Made by a program: the position numbers and the translations under genes | Shown here: positions 27,501 through 35,522 of the stretch, in pieces | Layout of the letters: every line of letters starts with the position of its first letter | Numbering within the stretch: the stretch's first letter is position 1 | The notes under the pieces: model-generated | The model's database searches: none | The model's input: the letters and a program-made list of their open reading frames with translations, nothing else | Told to the model about the DNA's origin: nothing | Assembly: GCF_026126405.1 (NCBI RefSeq) | Contig: NZ_JAFMTQ010000007.1 | Span: 62,001 to 126,000 of the forward strand | Length of the DNA: 64,000 nucleotides | Direction of reading: 5' to 3' | Source of the DNA: Aureitalea sp. L0-47 | GTDB lineage: Bacteria > Bacteroidota > Bacteroidia > Flavobacteriales > Flavobacteriaceae

Positions 27501-27980
27501 GGAAGCGGAGGAAATGGCGGAAGTGGAAATGGAGATTCCGAAAATAATGGAGATGGAGACAGTGAGGACATGAATGGTCTCTTATATGAAATTTATAAGC
27601 AACAACAACAGCTAAGAAATCAGTTAGAGGATAAGCTCAGCAAGGAGGGGCTTAGCGGTAAAGGAGGTGACATATTAAAAAGAATGGAAGCTGTAGAACA
27701 ACAATTACTGGACAAAGGTTTTAATGAGCGCACTTTGCAGGATATGCTAAATCTTAATTATGAGTTGTTGAAGTTGGACAAAGCCGACTTTGAACAGGGG
27801 CAAGAGAGCAGGAGAGAATCACAGACTAATCGTGATAAATTCCAAAATACCTTGCGACTTACTCCAGAAGATGTGAAAAAGTATTTTAATACTACTGAAA
27901 TACTGAACAGAGAGGCGCTTCCGCTAAAACCTGAGTTTAAAGAAAAGGTGCAATCCTACTTTAAGAAGGACAATGGTTAA
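24513..27980 (+). CDS. DUF4175 family protein, large membrane-anchored coiled-coil protein
   Basis: This 1155-residue protein is of the DUF4175 type found in Bacteroidota and some proteobacteria. The N-terminus has two or three transmembrane helices (about 20-85 and 152-172). An extracytoplasmic beta-rich region follows (about 175-500). A very long charged coiled coil (about 505-760, with repeated Lys/Glu/Gln runs) is followed by a helical segment and a Gly/Glu-rich low-complexity linker (about 910-1020, with GQGQGQG and many Gly-Glu units). The end is a helical domain. The function is not established. The gene overlaps ybeY by eight bases and probably shares its transcript. Confidence 0.85.
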   Translation: MSTFSVIQQKLEQFIKKYYTNELIKGAILFFAIGLLYFIITLFVEYFLWLDTGGRTLLFWLFVGVETALFIRFIAFPLAKLFNLQQGISHDEAARIIGSHFPQVNDKLLNVIQLNQNLRESELLMASIDQKASQLQPIPFKRAVDFKKNVKYLKYAALPVLVILLVIVLGKQEIFSSSYERVVNYDTAYEPPAPFSFFVLNEELTAIENRPFTLEVRTEGELIPENASIRYNEEVYYLEQKAPGIFEYTFLQPTEQIRFELQANDVVSREYTVGVVKTPSMRDFEMLLDYPAYTGKKDEVLKSSGSATIPEGTLVSWKVEALNTTQVGLKTKDSTYSFKELAENTSPEIKRDFEFDKRVYRKLDYAITTSNDDLFEYENLSFTLGVIKDEYPEIDVESKQDSTNAQIVYFLGRVSDDYGLSKLRLVYYPIGDETNASEALLPVNKTTVDQFVYTFPGELQLEEGVAYEYYFEIFDNDAIHNFKSSKSGVFTFRKLTKDELENEQLQNQENTIKDLDKTLDELKKQDKTLEELSKLQKEKKELNWNDKKKLENFLKRQKQQEEMMKNFSKEMKENLQNFQPEKEESDPFKEQLEKRLDENEERLEENEELLEELERLQDKIEKEELTEKLERLAKQNKNQEKNLEQLLELTKRYYVSKKAEKLAEEIYKLGEEQEKLADEPEDKNTKEAQEELNDKFEEYKKEMEDLQKENEGLKSPMEIPQDKQGESEVDEEQQKATDNLQQQNQSGAKKNQKKAGQKMKQMGEQMQSMMMQGQMETIQEDVDMLRQILDNLVVFSFEQEELMEEFKLTDYGNPVFGRKLNVQNDLKQNFRHIDDSLFALSLRQPMISEPINESITEVQYNIDKALERLAENQMRQGISNQQYSVTGANELAILLSDLLGNMQNQMMMSGSGKGQGQGQGQGEGGGGEGFQLPDIIKKQKSLSEKMGEGMGKKPGEGQEGQNGGEGSGEEGENGREGEKGKGEKGGEGGEGGEGDGGSGGNGGSGNGDSENNGDGDSEDMNGLLYEIYKQQQQLRNQLEDKLSKEGLSGKGGDILKRMEAVEQQLLDKGFNERTLQDMLNLNYELLKLDKADFEQGQESRRESQTNRDKFQNTLRLTPEDVKKYFNTTEILNREALPLKPEFKEKVQSYFKKDNG

Positions 27981-28389
27981 TTTTTATTCTGAAAATGATT
28001 TTGAACTAACTCATGAGGATGAGTTGGAGCAGTGGATTGAGAAAATTATTGTTGCTGAAGGTTACGAACCTGGAGAACTTAGTTATGTTTTCTGTGATGA
28101 TGAATTTCTTCTGAAGATCAACCAGGACTTCCTTAACCATGATACCTATACCGACATAATCACCTTCAATTACAACTTAGGGAAACAGGTGAATTCGGAA
28201 ATATATATTTCTACAGAAAGGGTAAGCGATAATGCTGAAGTATTCAAAGTTACGTTTGCCGATGAACTTCACCGGGTAATGATACACGGAATATTTCATC
28301 TATGCGGTTATGGAGATAGCACCGAAAATGAAAAATCTGTAATGCGGGCTAAGGAAAATGAGGCTCTTGCTGCCCGTAAGTTTGTCTAG
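27973..28389 (+). CDS. ybeY: Endoribonuclease / rRNA maturation factor YbeY
   Basis: This 138-residue protein takes part in 16S rRNA 3'-end maturation and ribosome quality control. The metal site is visible as HGIFHLCGYGD (about 110-120), where the first two histidines match the canonical HGxxHLxGYxH pattern. The position of the third His is Asp, a variant I recognise from Bacteroidota relatives. SYVFCDDEFLLKINQDFLNHDTYTD near the N-terminus is the other conserved block. It starts eight bases before the DUF4175 stop codon and is followed by the mnmG promoter region. Confidence 0.93.
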   Translation: MVNFYSENDFELTHEDELEQWIEKIIVAEGYEPGELSYVFCDDEFLLKINQDFLNHDTYTDIITFNYNLGKQVNSEIYISTERVSDNAEVFKVTFADELHRVMIHGIFHLCGYGDSTENEKSVMRAKENEALAARKFV

Positions 28390-28426
28390 AGTGTTGATAT
28401 TCAATTATTTATACGCATAACACTCT
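28388..28426. repeat. 8-bp inverted repeat between ybeY and mnmG
   Basis: The arms AGAGTGTT (28388-28395) and AACACTCT (28419-28426) are perfect complements separated by 23 AT-rich bases. No T-run follows, so it is not a typical terminator. It ends 19 bases before the mnmG -7 box and might be a regulator site or a weak transcript-end hairpin. Confidence 0.5.
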
Positions 28427-28444
28427 GATTAATAGACTTTTACG

Positions 28445-28452
28445 TATCTTTG
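28445..28452 (+). promoter_or_regulatory. Promoter -7 box of mnmG
   Basis: TATCTTTG is an exact TAnnTTTG match. Transcription would begin near 28458, giving a leader of about 45 bases that contains the upstream parS site. Confidence 0.6.
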
Positions 28453-28474
28453 CGCACTAAAATTTCACTATTGG

Positions 28475-28490
28475 TGTTCCACGTGGAACA
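28475..28490. promoter_or_regulatory. parS: parS site, ParB-binding centromere (upstream of mnmG)
   Basis: TGTTCCACGTGGAACA is a perfect 16-bp palindrome and a close match to the bacterial parS consensus TGTTTCACGTGAAACA (one change in each half, kept symmetrical). ParB loads here and spreads to drive origin segregation with ParA and SMC. It lies 12 bases before the mnmG ATG, inside the predicted leader. Confidence 0.9.
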
Positions 28491-28502
28491 AATAAAGACG
28501 CT

Positions 28503-30374
28503 ATGTTTGAGAATGAATATGATGTAATAGTGGTAGGTGCCGGACATGCTGGTTCCGAGGCGGCAGCTGCAGCAGCAAATATGGGTTCTAAAACCCTACT
28601 TGTAACAATGAACCTGCAGAATATTGGTCAGATGTCCTGCAATCCTGCAATGGGTGGTATTGCAAAGGGCCAGATCGTGCGTGAAATTGATGCTTTAGGA
28701 GGCTATAGTGGAATTATTTCCGACAAGACAGCGATACAATTTAAGATGCTGAATAAATCCAAAGGACCGGCCATGTGGAGCCCAAGGGTTCAAAGTGATC
28801 GAATGCGCTTTTCAGAAATGTGGAGGTTAATGCTGGAGCAAACTCCAAACCTCGACTTTTACCAGGAAATGGTTACGGGAATCATAGTAGAAGGTGATCA
28901 CGTAGTTGGCGTTACAACATCCCTCGGCCTGGAGATCAGAGCTAAGTCGGTTGTGCTCACGAATGGGACTTTCCTAAATGGCCTGATACATATAGGGGAA
29001 AAGCAATTCGGAGGAGGAAGAGCCGGTGAAAAGGCTGCTACGGGAATAACGAAGGACCTGGTGGATCTTGGGTTTGATTCTGGTAGAATGAAAACCGGAA
29101 CACCGCCAAGGGTGGATGGAAGGTCATTGGATTTTTCTAAAATGATCATTCAACCGGGCGATGAGGACCCACAGAAATTTTCATATTTGGACAGCACACA
29201 ACCCCTCAAAGAACAGCTCGCTTGTCATATGTCTTATACTTCTTCGGAAGTACACGATTTGCTTCGGGAAGGTTTCGACAGGTCGCCTATGTTCAATGGA
29301 AGGATTAAAAGCATAGGACCTAGATACTGCCCATCAATAGAGGATAAGATTCATCGATTTGCAGATAAGGACAGACATCAGCTGTTTGTAGAACCGGAGG
29401 GCTGGAATACAGTGGAGTATTACGTGAATGGCTTTTCCACTTCCTTACCGGAAGATGTACAGTTTAAAGCACTGAAGGAATGTGATGGGTTTGAAAATGT
29501 AAAATTCTTCCGTCCTGGCTATGCAATAGAATACGATTATTTTCCACCTACTCAATTAATGCACACCCTCGAGACAAAACTTGTAGATGGACTCTATTTT
29601 GCCGGACAGATCAACGGTACCACCGGATATGAGGAAGCGGCTTCCCAGGGACTAATGGCCGGAATGAATGCACATCTGAAAGTAAATGAAAAGGAGCCGT
29701 TTATTCTGAAACGAAACGAAGCCTACATTGGAGTCTTAATCGACGATCTTATTACCAAAGGCACGGAGGAACCCTATCGTATGTTTACTTCCAGGGCAGA
29801 GTACAGAACATTACTAAGACAAGACAATGCGGATTTCAGATTAACTCCAAAGTCGTTTGAACTTGGCTTGGCTAGCGAAGAACGGTTGAAAACTATGGAG
29901 CGAAAAAAAGAATCTTCAGACGCCTTTGTCAGCTTTTTTAGAGAAACAAGTATTGCCCCGGAGGAAGCAAATGCAATTCTCGAGGAAAAGAAATCGGCCC
30001 CGGTAAAGCAGAGCGACAAGATGTTCAAAATGTTTTCCAGACCGGAAATAACCATGGAGGATATGATGAAGGTGGAATCCGTTTCTGCCTACATTGAGGA
30101 GCACGATCTCGACCAGGAGGTGCTGCAGCAAGCCGAAATACAGATTAAATATGCGGGCTATATAGAAAAAGAAAAGAACAATGCCGACAAACTAAATCGA
30201 TTGGAAGGAATTAAGATCCCGACCAATTTCGATTATACAAAGCTCAAATCCTTGTCCTTCGAAGCCATGGAAAAGCTTAAAGCAATACAGCCGGCCACCG
30301 TATCTCAGGCAAGCAGGATAAGTGGAGTGTCGCCAAACGACATTTCAGTATTGCTTGTATATATGGGCAGGTAA
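28503..30374 (+). CDS. mnmG: tRNA uridine-5-carboxymethylaminomethyl modification enzyme MnmG (GidA)
   Basis: This 623-residue FAD enzyme works with MnmE to modify the wobble uridine (U34) of several tRNAs. The dinucleotide-binding GAGHAGSEAA is at residues 12-21, and the family blocks MSCNPAMGGIAKGQIVREID, RTGTPPR-like KTGTPPR and AGQINGTTGYEEAA are present, as is the C-terminal helical domain that binds MnmE and tRNA. The length is normal. In many bacteria gidA sits near the origin next to parAB. Here it is bracketed by two parS sites although no parAB genes are in the window. Confidence 0.97.
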   Translation: MFENEYDVIVVGAGHAGSEAAAAAANMGSKTLLVTMNLQNIGQMSCNPAMGGIAKGQIVREIDALGGYSGIISDKTAIQFKMLNKSKGPAMWSPRVQSDRMRFSEMWRLMLEQTPNLDFYQEMVTGIIVEGDHVVGVTTSLGLEIRAKSVVLTNGTFLNGLIHIGEKQFGGGRAGEKAATGITKDLVDLGFDSGRMKTGTPPRVDGRSLDFSKMIIQPGDEDPQKFSYLDSTQPLKEQLACHMSYTSSEVHDLLREGFDRSPMFNGRIKSIGPRYCPSIEDKIHRFADKDRHQLFVEPEGWNTVEYYVNGFSTSLPEDVQFKALKECDGFENVKFFRPGYAIEYDYFPPTQLMHTLETKLVDGLYFAGQINGTTGYEEAASQGLMAGMNAHLKVNEKEPFILKRNEAYIGVLIDDLITKGTEEPYRMFTSRAEYRTLLRQDNADFRLTPKSFELGLASEERLKTMERKKESSDAFVSFFRETSIAPEEANAILEEKKSAPVKQSDKMFKMFSRPEITMEDMMKVESVSAYIEEHDLDQEVLQQAEIQIKYAGYIEKEKNNADKLNRLEGIKIPTNFDYTKLKSLSFEAMEKLKAIQPATVSQASRISGVSPNDISVLLVYMGR

Positions 30375-30376
30375 AA

Positions 30377-30392
30377 TGTTCCACGTGAAACA
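30377..30392. promoter_or_regulatory. parS: parS site, ParB-binding centromere (downstream of mnmG)
   Basis: TGTTCCACGTGAAACA differs from the parS consensus by one base and from the upstream copy by one base in the right arm. It begins two bases after the mnmG stop codon and ends 17 bases before the methyltransferase start. Confidence 0.9.
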
Positions 30393-30409
30393 ATTTGATA
30401 AATTCTAAA

Positions 30410-31258
30410 GTGTCCGAAGCAACCAAAACCCCATATTTAACCACCAAAGATTACCTGGTTTCCGGAGAAACATTTGATTTGATTCACGACGAAGAACTAG
30501 ATATGCTTTGCACATCTCCTGTTCCTTCAGAGGAATATCTACCGAAATATTACGATAGTGACGCCTATATATCTCACACAGATTCCGAAAAAGGGATCAT
30601 GGCGTATCTGTATCAAAAAGTGAAAGGGTATGCTTTACGCAAAAAGGTCAAACTTATTGCGAGACATAATAAAGGCGCCGGAACACTTTTGGACATAGGC
30701 GCCGGAACCGGGGCATTTCTGGAGGCGGCCTCAAAAAAAGGCTGGGACGTCAAAGGAGTAGAACCCAGTGAGAGGGCTAGGGAGGTTGCTGACGATAGGA
30801 GTGTTGATTTAGTTTCTTCGATTGATTCGCTCCCGGAATCCAACTATGATGCAGTTACACTTTGGCACGTGCTGGAACATATGCCGGACCTGGAAAGAAC
30901 AGTTCATGATCTTGCTTCGATTGTAAGACCCGGAGGAACTTTAATTGTGGCAGTACCCAATTTCAGATCCTACGATGCTCGTTTTTATAATACGTATTGG
31001 GCAGCTTATGATGTTCCCAGGCACCTTTGGCATTTTTCAAAAACATCTGTCAGGAAATTATTCTCGAAAGATTTCGATCATGTAAAAACCAAACCCATGC
31101 TTTTCGATTCTTTTTATGTCTCATTACTTTCAGAAAAATACAAATCGGGAAACAGATTCTCTCTAAAAGCTATTTGGATTGGATTTATATCTAATCTCAA
31201 GGGTTTGGTTTCAAAAGAGTACTCTTCTCACATTTACATCTTCAAAAGACACCATTAG
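30410..31258 (+). CDS. Class I SAM-dependent methyltransferase
   Basis: This protein (282 residues from a GTG start) has the Rossmann-fold methyltransferase core. Motif I is LLDIGAGTGAFLEAA, followed by GVEPS for the ribose-binding acid, LWHVLEHMPD for motif IV, and PGGTLIVAVPN. This arrangement belongs to the Methyltransf_23 group, which often methylates small molecules, quinones or glycan precursors; the substrate is unknown. No ATG is available near the N-terminus. GTG at 30410 gives a sensible start just after parS, and a TTG at 30395 is an alternative. The gene probably reads through from mnmG. Confidence 0.85.
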   Translation: MSEATKTPYLTTKDYLVSGETFDLIHDEELDMLCTSPVPSEEYLPKYYDSDAYISHTDSEKGIMAYLYQKVKGYALRKKVKLIARHNKGAGTLLDIGAGTGAFLEAASKKGWDVKGVEPSERAREVADDRSVDLVSSIDSLPESNYDAVTLWHVLEHMPDLERTVHDLASIVRPGGTLIVAVPNFRSYDARFYNTYWAAYDVPRHLWHFSKTSVRKLFSKDFDHVKTKPMLFDSFYVSLLSEKYKSGNRFSLKAIWIGFISNLKGLVSKEYSSHIYIFKRHH

Positions 31259-31315
31259 GCCGGTTTTGTGTGTTTTAAGTCTGTTTCGCCAGAAAAACAG
31301 GGATTTGCCTTACAG

Positions 31316-31338
31316 AAAAATAAAAACGCTCCAGAGCG
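31316..31338 (-). terminator. Weak terminator after holB
   Basis: On the minus strand CGCT-CTGG-AGCG is followed by TTTTTATTTTT. The stem is only four base pairs, but the T-rich tract directly after it and its position past the holB stop support termination. Confidence 0.5.
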
Positions 31339-31402
31339 CTTAAAAAGCACCGGTTTTTAATAGAGAAAACAAATTAACAGGAACAACAGCGATAAATTTG
31401 AC

Positions 31403-32557
31403 TTATGCCAGCTCTTTTCGGTGAATTAGTCGGGTTAATCGAATAGAAAGATCACTGAAAATGATTTTGGCATTTCCGTTTCGCTCGATGTGATAGATGC
31501 CATCTTCAAGTTCATTGAGAATATCGAAAATATTATTCTGATGAACGAAGGGTGAAAATTTTGTGATGTCGAAAGACGGATCCTCCGCTTCGAAGTAGAG
31601 AAGTGAATCTGCAGTATAATTCTTAAGCATGGCCTGTCTGAACACTTCAATACAAAAGGAAAGAAATTTCTTTTGTGTTTCACGACCCTGACCGGCCAGG
31701 TTCTCACTCCATTTCAGTAATTCACTAATAGCAGCTTTGTTTCCTTTAGCGCGAAAGGCCATACGGACCCAGTCCACAAACCATTTTTCGAATTCAAGAT
31801 CGTCTGCATTTTGATCTAATATATGAAGTGCATTGTTATAATCTCCAGCCGACCTATGAGCGATTCGCCGAGCTAAATTCGCCTCAACATCTTTACTGTC
31901 AGATAGTTGCGACGCAATATCTTCTTCCGAAAGCAAGGGAAAATACAATTTCTGACAGCGGGAATGGATGGTGGTTAACATTGCCTCTTCGTTTTCTGCC
32001 AACAATAAAAGAACCGTTTTCTGGGGAGGTTCCTCAACGATCTTTAGGATCTTGTTTGCACAGGCTGTATTCATTTTTTCGGCCATCCAGATGATCATGA
32101 TCTTATATCCTCCCTCGAAAGATTTAAGCGCCAAAGCCTTTGCTATTTCCGTGGCCTCGTCAACATTAATACTTCCTTGTTTGTTTTCTATTCCCAGCTG
32201 TTGCAGCCACTCAAACAAGGAACCGTAAGGATTGGCTGATACAAATTCCCTCCATTCTTCAAGGAACTGATTGCTAACGGGGTGTTTTTTAACCGAACTG
32301 GTAGTATTCACTGGGAACACAAAGTGGAGGTCCGGATGAACCAACTTATCAACTTTCATCCCGCAGGAAGTATATTCGGGGGAATCTTCAGTATGCTGAG
32401 AACAAAGAAGGGCGCGGGAATAGGCAATGGCCATTGGCAAAAGACCGCTCCCCGTTCTACCAACGAACAATTGGGCATGAGGAATCCTTCCGTTTTCTAC
32501 AGTTTTTTTGAAAAATGCTTTGAGGTGTTTCTGCCCGATTACATCGCTGAAATCCAT
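31403..32557 (-). CDS. holB: DNA polymerase III delta' subunit
   Basis: This 384-residue protein resembles the clamp-loader delta' subunit. It begins FSDVIGQKHLKAFFKKTVENGRIPHAQLF. The Walker A position is FVGRTGSGLLPMA, which lacks the GKT lysine, as expected for the non-ATP-binding delta'. MIIWMAEKMNTACANKILKIVEEPP and the SRC motif region (TTIHSRCQ) are typical. A C-terminal helical collar domain follows. The clamp loader places the sliding clamp on DNA at primers. The ATG at 32557 is preferred over an in-frame TTG two codons upstream. It is divergent from pgk. Confidence 0.92.
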   Translation of the reverse strand: MDFSDVIGQKHLKAFFKKTVENGRIPHAQLFVGRTGSGLLPMAIAYSRALLCSQHTEDSPEYTSCGMKVDKLVHPDLHFVFPVNTTSSVKKHPVSNQFLEEWREFVSANPYGSLFEWLQQLGIENKQGSINVDEATEIAKALALKSFEGGYKIMIIWMAEKMNTACANKILKIVEEPPQKTVLLLLAENEEAMLTTIHSRCQKLYFPLLSEEDIASQLSDSKDVEANLARRIAHRSAGDYNNALHILDQNADDLEFEKWFVDWVRMAFRAKGNKAAISELLKWSENLAGQGRETQKKFLSFCIEVFRQAMLKNYTADSLLYFEAEDPSFDITKFSPFVHQNNIFDILNELEDGIYHIERNGNAKIIFSDLSIRLTRLIHRKELA

Positions 32558-32605
32558 ACACAAAACTACGTTTTTTTTACTACTGAAAATAAACGGCTAA
32601 AGAAC

Positions 32606-32613
32606 TATATTTG
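32606..32613 (+). promoter_or_regulatory. Promoter -7 box of pgk
   Basis: TATATTTG matches TAnnTTTG exactly, 18 bases before the pgk ATG. The predicted transcript leader is only about 12 bases. Confidence 0.6.
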
Positions 32614-32631
32614 TCACTTAAAATGACATGA

Positions 32632-33819
32632 ATGAAAACAGTTAAGGATATAAATTTCGAGGATAAAAAAGTGCTGATCAGGGTGGATTTCAACGTTCCC
32701 CTGAACGATGCGTTAGAAGTCACGGATGACACACGCATTCGAGCTGCAAAACCAACCATCATTAATATTTTAGAGGATGAAGGAAGTTGTATTCTGATGT
32801 CGCACTTAGGCCGACCGAAGAACAGGGAAGACGAGTTTTCACTGCGACATATAGTGAAAAAAGCAACGGAAGTGCTAGGTGTACAGGTGAAGTTTGTAGA
32901 TGATTGCATTGGGGAGACAGTTGATGAGGCCGTAGCCCAATTACAACCCTGTGAGATTCTCCTGTTGGAAAACCTGCGCTACTATCCCGAGGAGAAACAG
33001 GGAGACAGGGCATTCGCTGAAAAGTTGGCGGCCCATGGAGATTACTATGTAAATGATGCCTTCGGAACCGCACACAGGGCGCATGCTTCTACTGCAGTTA
33101 TCGCCGAATTCTTTCCTGAAAACAAATGCTTCGGACTTCTGCTCGCTTCCGAAGTTGAAAACCTGAACAGGGTTCTTACCACAGGCGAATCTCCTGTAAC
33201 TGCTATTATTGGTGGAGCGAAAGTTTCTTCAAAGATCACGGTGATAGAGAATATCCTGGATAAGATCGACCACCTCATCATAGGTGGCGGAATGGCCTTC
33301 ACCTTCGTGAAAGCCCAGGGAGGAGCTATTGGAAGTTCACTTGTGGAAGAAGATAAAATGGACACAGCTCTGGAAATATTAAAGCTTGCTGAATCCAAAA
33401 ATGTAAAAGTTCACCTGCCCACGGATTCTATAATTGCGGATAGCTTCAGTAATGAGGCGGAAACAAACATCTCGCCGATTAATAGTATTCCAGACGGATG
33501 GATGGGGCTTGATGCCGGTCCTGAAACCAACACTGCCTTTGCGGAGGTGATCTCTCATTCCAAGACTATCTTATGGAATGGTCCGGTGGGTGTATTCGAA
33601 ATGGACAATTTCGCCCAGGGAACCATTAAACTTGGGCTAGCCATCGCCGAGGCAACCGAAAATGGCGCATTCTCACTGGTAGGCGGGGGCGACTCCGTTG
33701 CTGCCGCGAAGAAGTTTCAATTAGACGATAAAGTGAGTTATGTATCTACAGGGGGAGGTGCCATGCTGGAGATGCTCGAAGGAAAAACTCTTCCGGGAAT
33801 CGAGGCATTGTTAAAATAA
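32632..33819 (+). CDS. pgk: Phosphoglycerate kinase
   Basis: This 395-residue glycolytic enzyme transfers phosphate between 1,3-bisphosphoglycerate and ADP. The family signature KVLIRVDFNVPL is at about residues 13-24. Substrate-binding MSHLGRP, the LLLENLRYYPEE block and the C-terminal nucleotide-binding GGGDSVAA segment are all present. The length and domain order are normal. It is a single gene with its own promoter and no terminator that I can see in the 109 bases that follow. Confidence 0.97.
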   Translation: MKTVKDINFEDKKVLIRVDFNVPLNDALEVTDDTRIRAAKPTIINILEDEGSCILMSHLGRPKNREDEFSLRHIVKKATEVLGVQVKFVDDCIGETVDEAVAQLQPCEILLLENLRYYPEEKQGDRAFAEKLAAHGDYYVNDAFGTAHRAHASTAVIAEFFPENKCFGLLLASEVENLNRVLTTGESPVTAIIGGAKVSSKITVIENILDKIDHLIIGGGMAFTFVKAQGGAIGSSLVEEDKMDTALEILKLAESKNVKVHLPTDSIIADSFSNEAETNISPINSIPDGWMGLDAGPETNTAFAEVISHSKTILWNGPVGVFEMDNFAQGTIKLGLAIAEATENGAFSLVGGGDSVAAAKKFQLDDKVSYVSTGGGAMLEMLEGKTLPGIEALLK

Positions 33820-33928
33820 ACAGCTGGGCATGGGCGTTAGTCCTGTTACGAGGATGTTAAAAATTTGTCCAATGCGCTTGTTTGTGTATTTTTAAGCGAT
33901 TTTTAATTCAGCCCAATCTGTTCATATC

Positions 33929-35503
33929 ATGAAACCTGCATATCTTCTTTTAATAGTTTTCTTCTTCGGAATTCTAACTGGCATTGCCCAGGAGGAAGAG
34001 AATACCGGGGATCTTCAAACCAAAACAGTACAGGTAACAGACTCTATTACAATTCCAGTGAAGGTTGGGGATCTTGTTCAGAATACCCTTGTGACTAATG
34101 TGAAGGACACGGTGGTTTTTGCCCTTGAGGACATGGAATCAACGCGAAAGATCGATAGTCTATGGCTGAGTGAGTTATATGCCACCGGCCGTTTTGAGGA
34201 GATGTACGGTGCCATTCTGAATGAAGATTACGAGCCGATAGAATACGAAGAACTTCCTACCGAAGTGCTTAAACAGCGACTTGAAGAACTCAATGCCCGA
34301 ACACCTTTCAATGTAGAATACAACCCTTCACTCGAGAGTGTGATAAAGGGCTATCTCAAAAACCGAAGGAAGACCATGGCAAGACTCATGGCATTGAGTG
34401 ATTACTACTTTCCTATGTTCGAAGAACACCTGGACAAACACGGGCTTCCACTGGAAATGAAATATCTCGCCATTGTTGAATCCGCGTTGGACCCCAGGGC
34501 AAAATCCAGGGTTGGAGCGACAGGACTGTGGCAGTTTATGTACAGCACAGGAAAGATTTTCGGGCTGGAAGTAAATTCCTATGTTGATGAGCGCTCAGAC
34601 CCTTTTATGGCTACCGATGCCGCCTGTCAGTACCTTAAAAGCCTCGAGCAGAGTCTGGGTGACTGGGACCTGGCACTAGCAGCATATAATTCTGGGCCGG
34701 GTAATGTGTCCAAGGCCATAAGACGATCCGGCGGACGTACCAATTACTGGAATATTCGTCATAACCTTCCACGTGAGACGGCTGGATATGTTCCTGCTTT
34801 CCTGGCTACTATGTATATTTTTGAGTTTGCCGAAGAACACGGGTTTAAGAGCAATGGCCCGAAATATCCATATATCGCAACCGACACTGTGCGGGTGAAG
34901 AATAAGATCGCACTCGAACATGTTGCTAAAGTGACCAACCTGGATATGGAGGAGCTTAGCTTCCTCAATCCCTCCTATATTCACGGGATTATACCGGTGA
35001 TTAAGGACGAGGATTATGTGCTTCGGCTACCTGTTGACGCCATGGGAAAATTTGTGGCAAATGAGGAGGCGGTATACGCCTATGCTCAGGCAGAATTTAA
35101 CCAAAGAGAGAAACCGCTTCCACAGTTTTTTGAGCAATCGGATCGCATTCGATATCGTGTGCGTAGTGGGGATTATCTCGGCAAGATCGCGAACAGGTAC
35201 GGTGTGACCGTAAGCCAGATCAAACGATGGAATGGCTTGAGAAGCAACAGGTTAAGGATAGGACAAAGACTTACCATACACCCCAGGCGCAATGCCCCGA
35301 AAAAATCGACGTCGAGCTCAACAGCCACCACTACTACAACCTCCGAAAATGGTGCGAGAACTTATACTGTGAAGAGCGGAGATTCCCTCTGGAGCATTTC
35401 TCAAAAATTTCCGGGAGTATCCGTGGAAAATATCAGAAAATGGAACGATATTAGCGGTAATAAGTTGAAACCGGGGATGAAATTAAAGATCCAGAAGGGA
35501 TAG
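33929..35503 (+). CDS. Lytic transglycosylase with two LysM domains (MltD-like)
   Basis: This 524-residue protein has a signal peptide (about 1-20). Its SLT-type lysozyme-like domain (about 160-290) has the catalytic Glu in AIVESALDPRAKS and the conserved GLWQFM and AAYNSGPGNV motifs. Two LysM peptidoglycan-binding modules follow: one near 410-455 (YRVRSGDYLGKIANRYGV) and one at the end (YTVKSGDSLWSIS). A Ser/Thr-rich linker (about 455-475) separates them. It cleaves glycan strands of peptidoglycan during growth or turnover. It is followed after 19 bases by the DUF4837 lipoprotein, probably in one operon. Confidence 0.94.
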   Translation: MKPAYLLLIVFFFGILTGIAQEEENTGDLQTKTVQVTDSITIPVKVGDLVQNTLVTNVKDTVVFALEDMESTRKIDSLWLSELYATGRFEEMYGAILNEDYEPIEYEELPTEVLKQRLEELNARTPFNVEYNPSLESVIKGYLKNRRKTMARLMALSDYYFPMFEEHLDKHGLPLEMKYLAIVESALDPRAKSRVGATGLWQFMYSTGKIFGLEVNSYVDERSDPFMATDAACQYLKSLEQSLGDWDLALAAYNSGPGNVSKAIRRSGGRTNYWNIRHNLPRETAGYVPAFLATMYIFEFAEEHGFKSNGPKYPYIATDTVRVKNKIALEHVAKVTNLDMEELSFLNPSYIHGIIPVIKDEDYVLRLPVDAMGKFVANEEAVYAYAQAEFNQREKPLPQFFEQSDRIRYRVRSGDYLGKIANRYGVTVSQIKRWNGLRSNRLRIGQRLTIHPRRNAPKKSTSSSTATTTTTSENGARTYTVKSGDSLWSISQKFPGVSVENIRKWNDISGNKLKPGMKLKIQKG

Positions 35504-35522
35504 TCCCATTAAATTTTAACGG

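Noticed and set aside
27224-27571. Proline/serine-rich 115-codon minus-strand frame
   Set aside because: It is the mirror image of the Gly/Glu-rich linker in the DUF4175 gene; low-complexity repeats produce such frames by chance.
32561-32568. TAGTTTTG on the minus strand as a holB promoter
   Set aside because: It would place the start of transcription at or beyond the holB ATG, so it is probably a chance match.
34765-34780. CACGTG-containing sequence resembling parS in the transglycosylase gene
   Set aside because: It differs from the parS sites at four of 16 positions and lies in conserved coding sequence.
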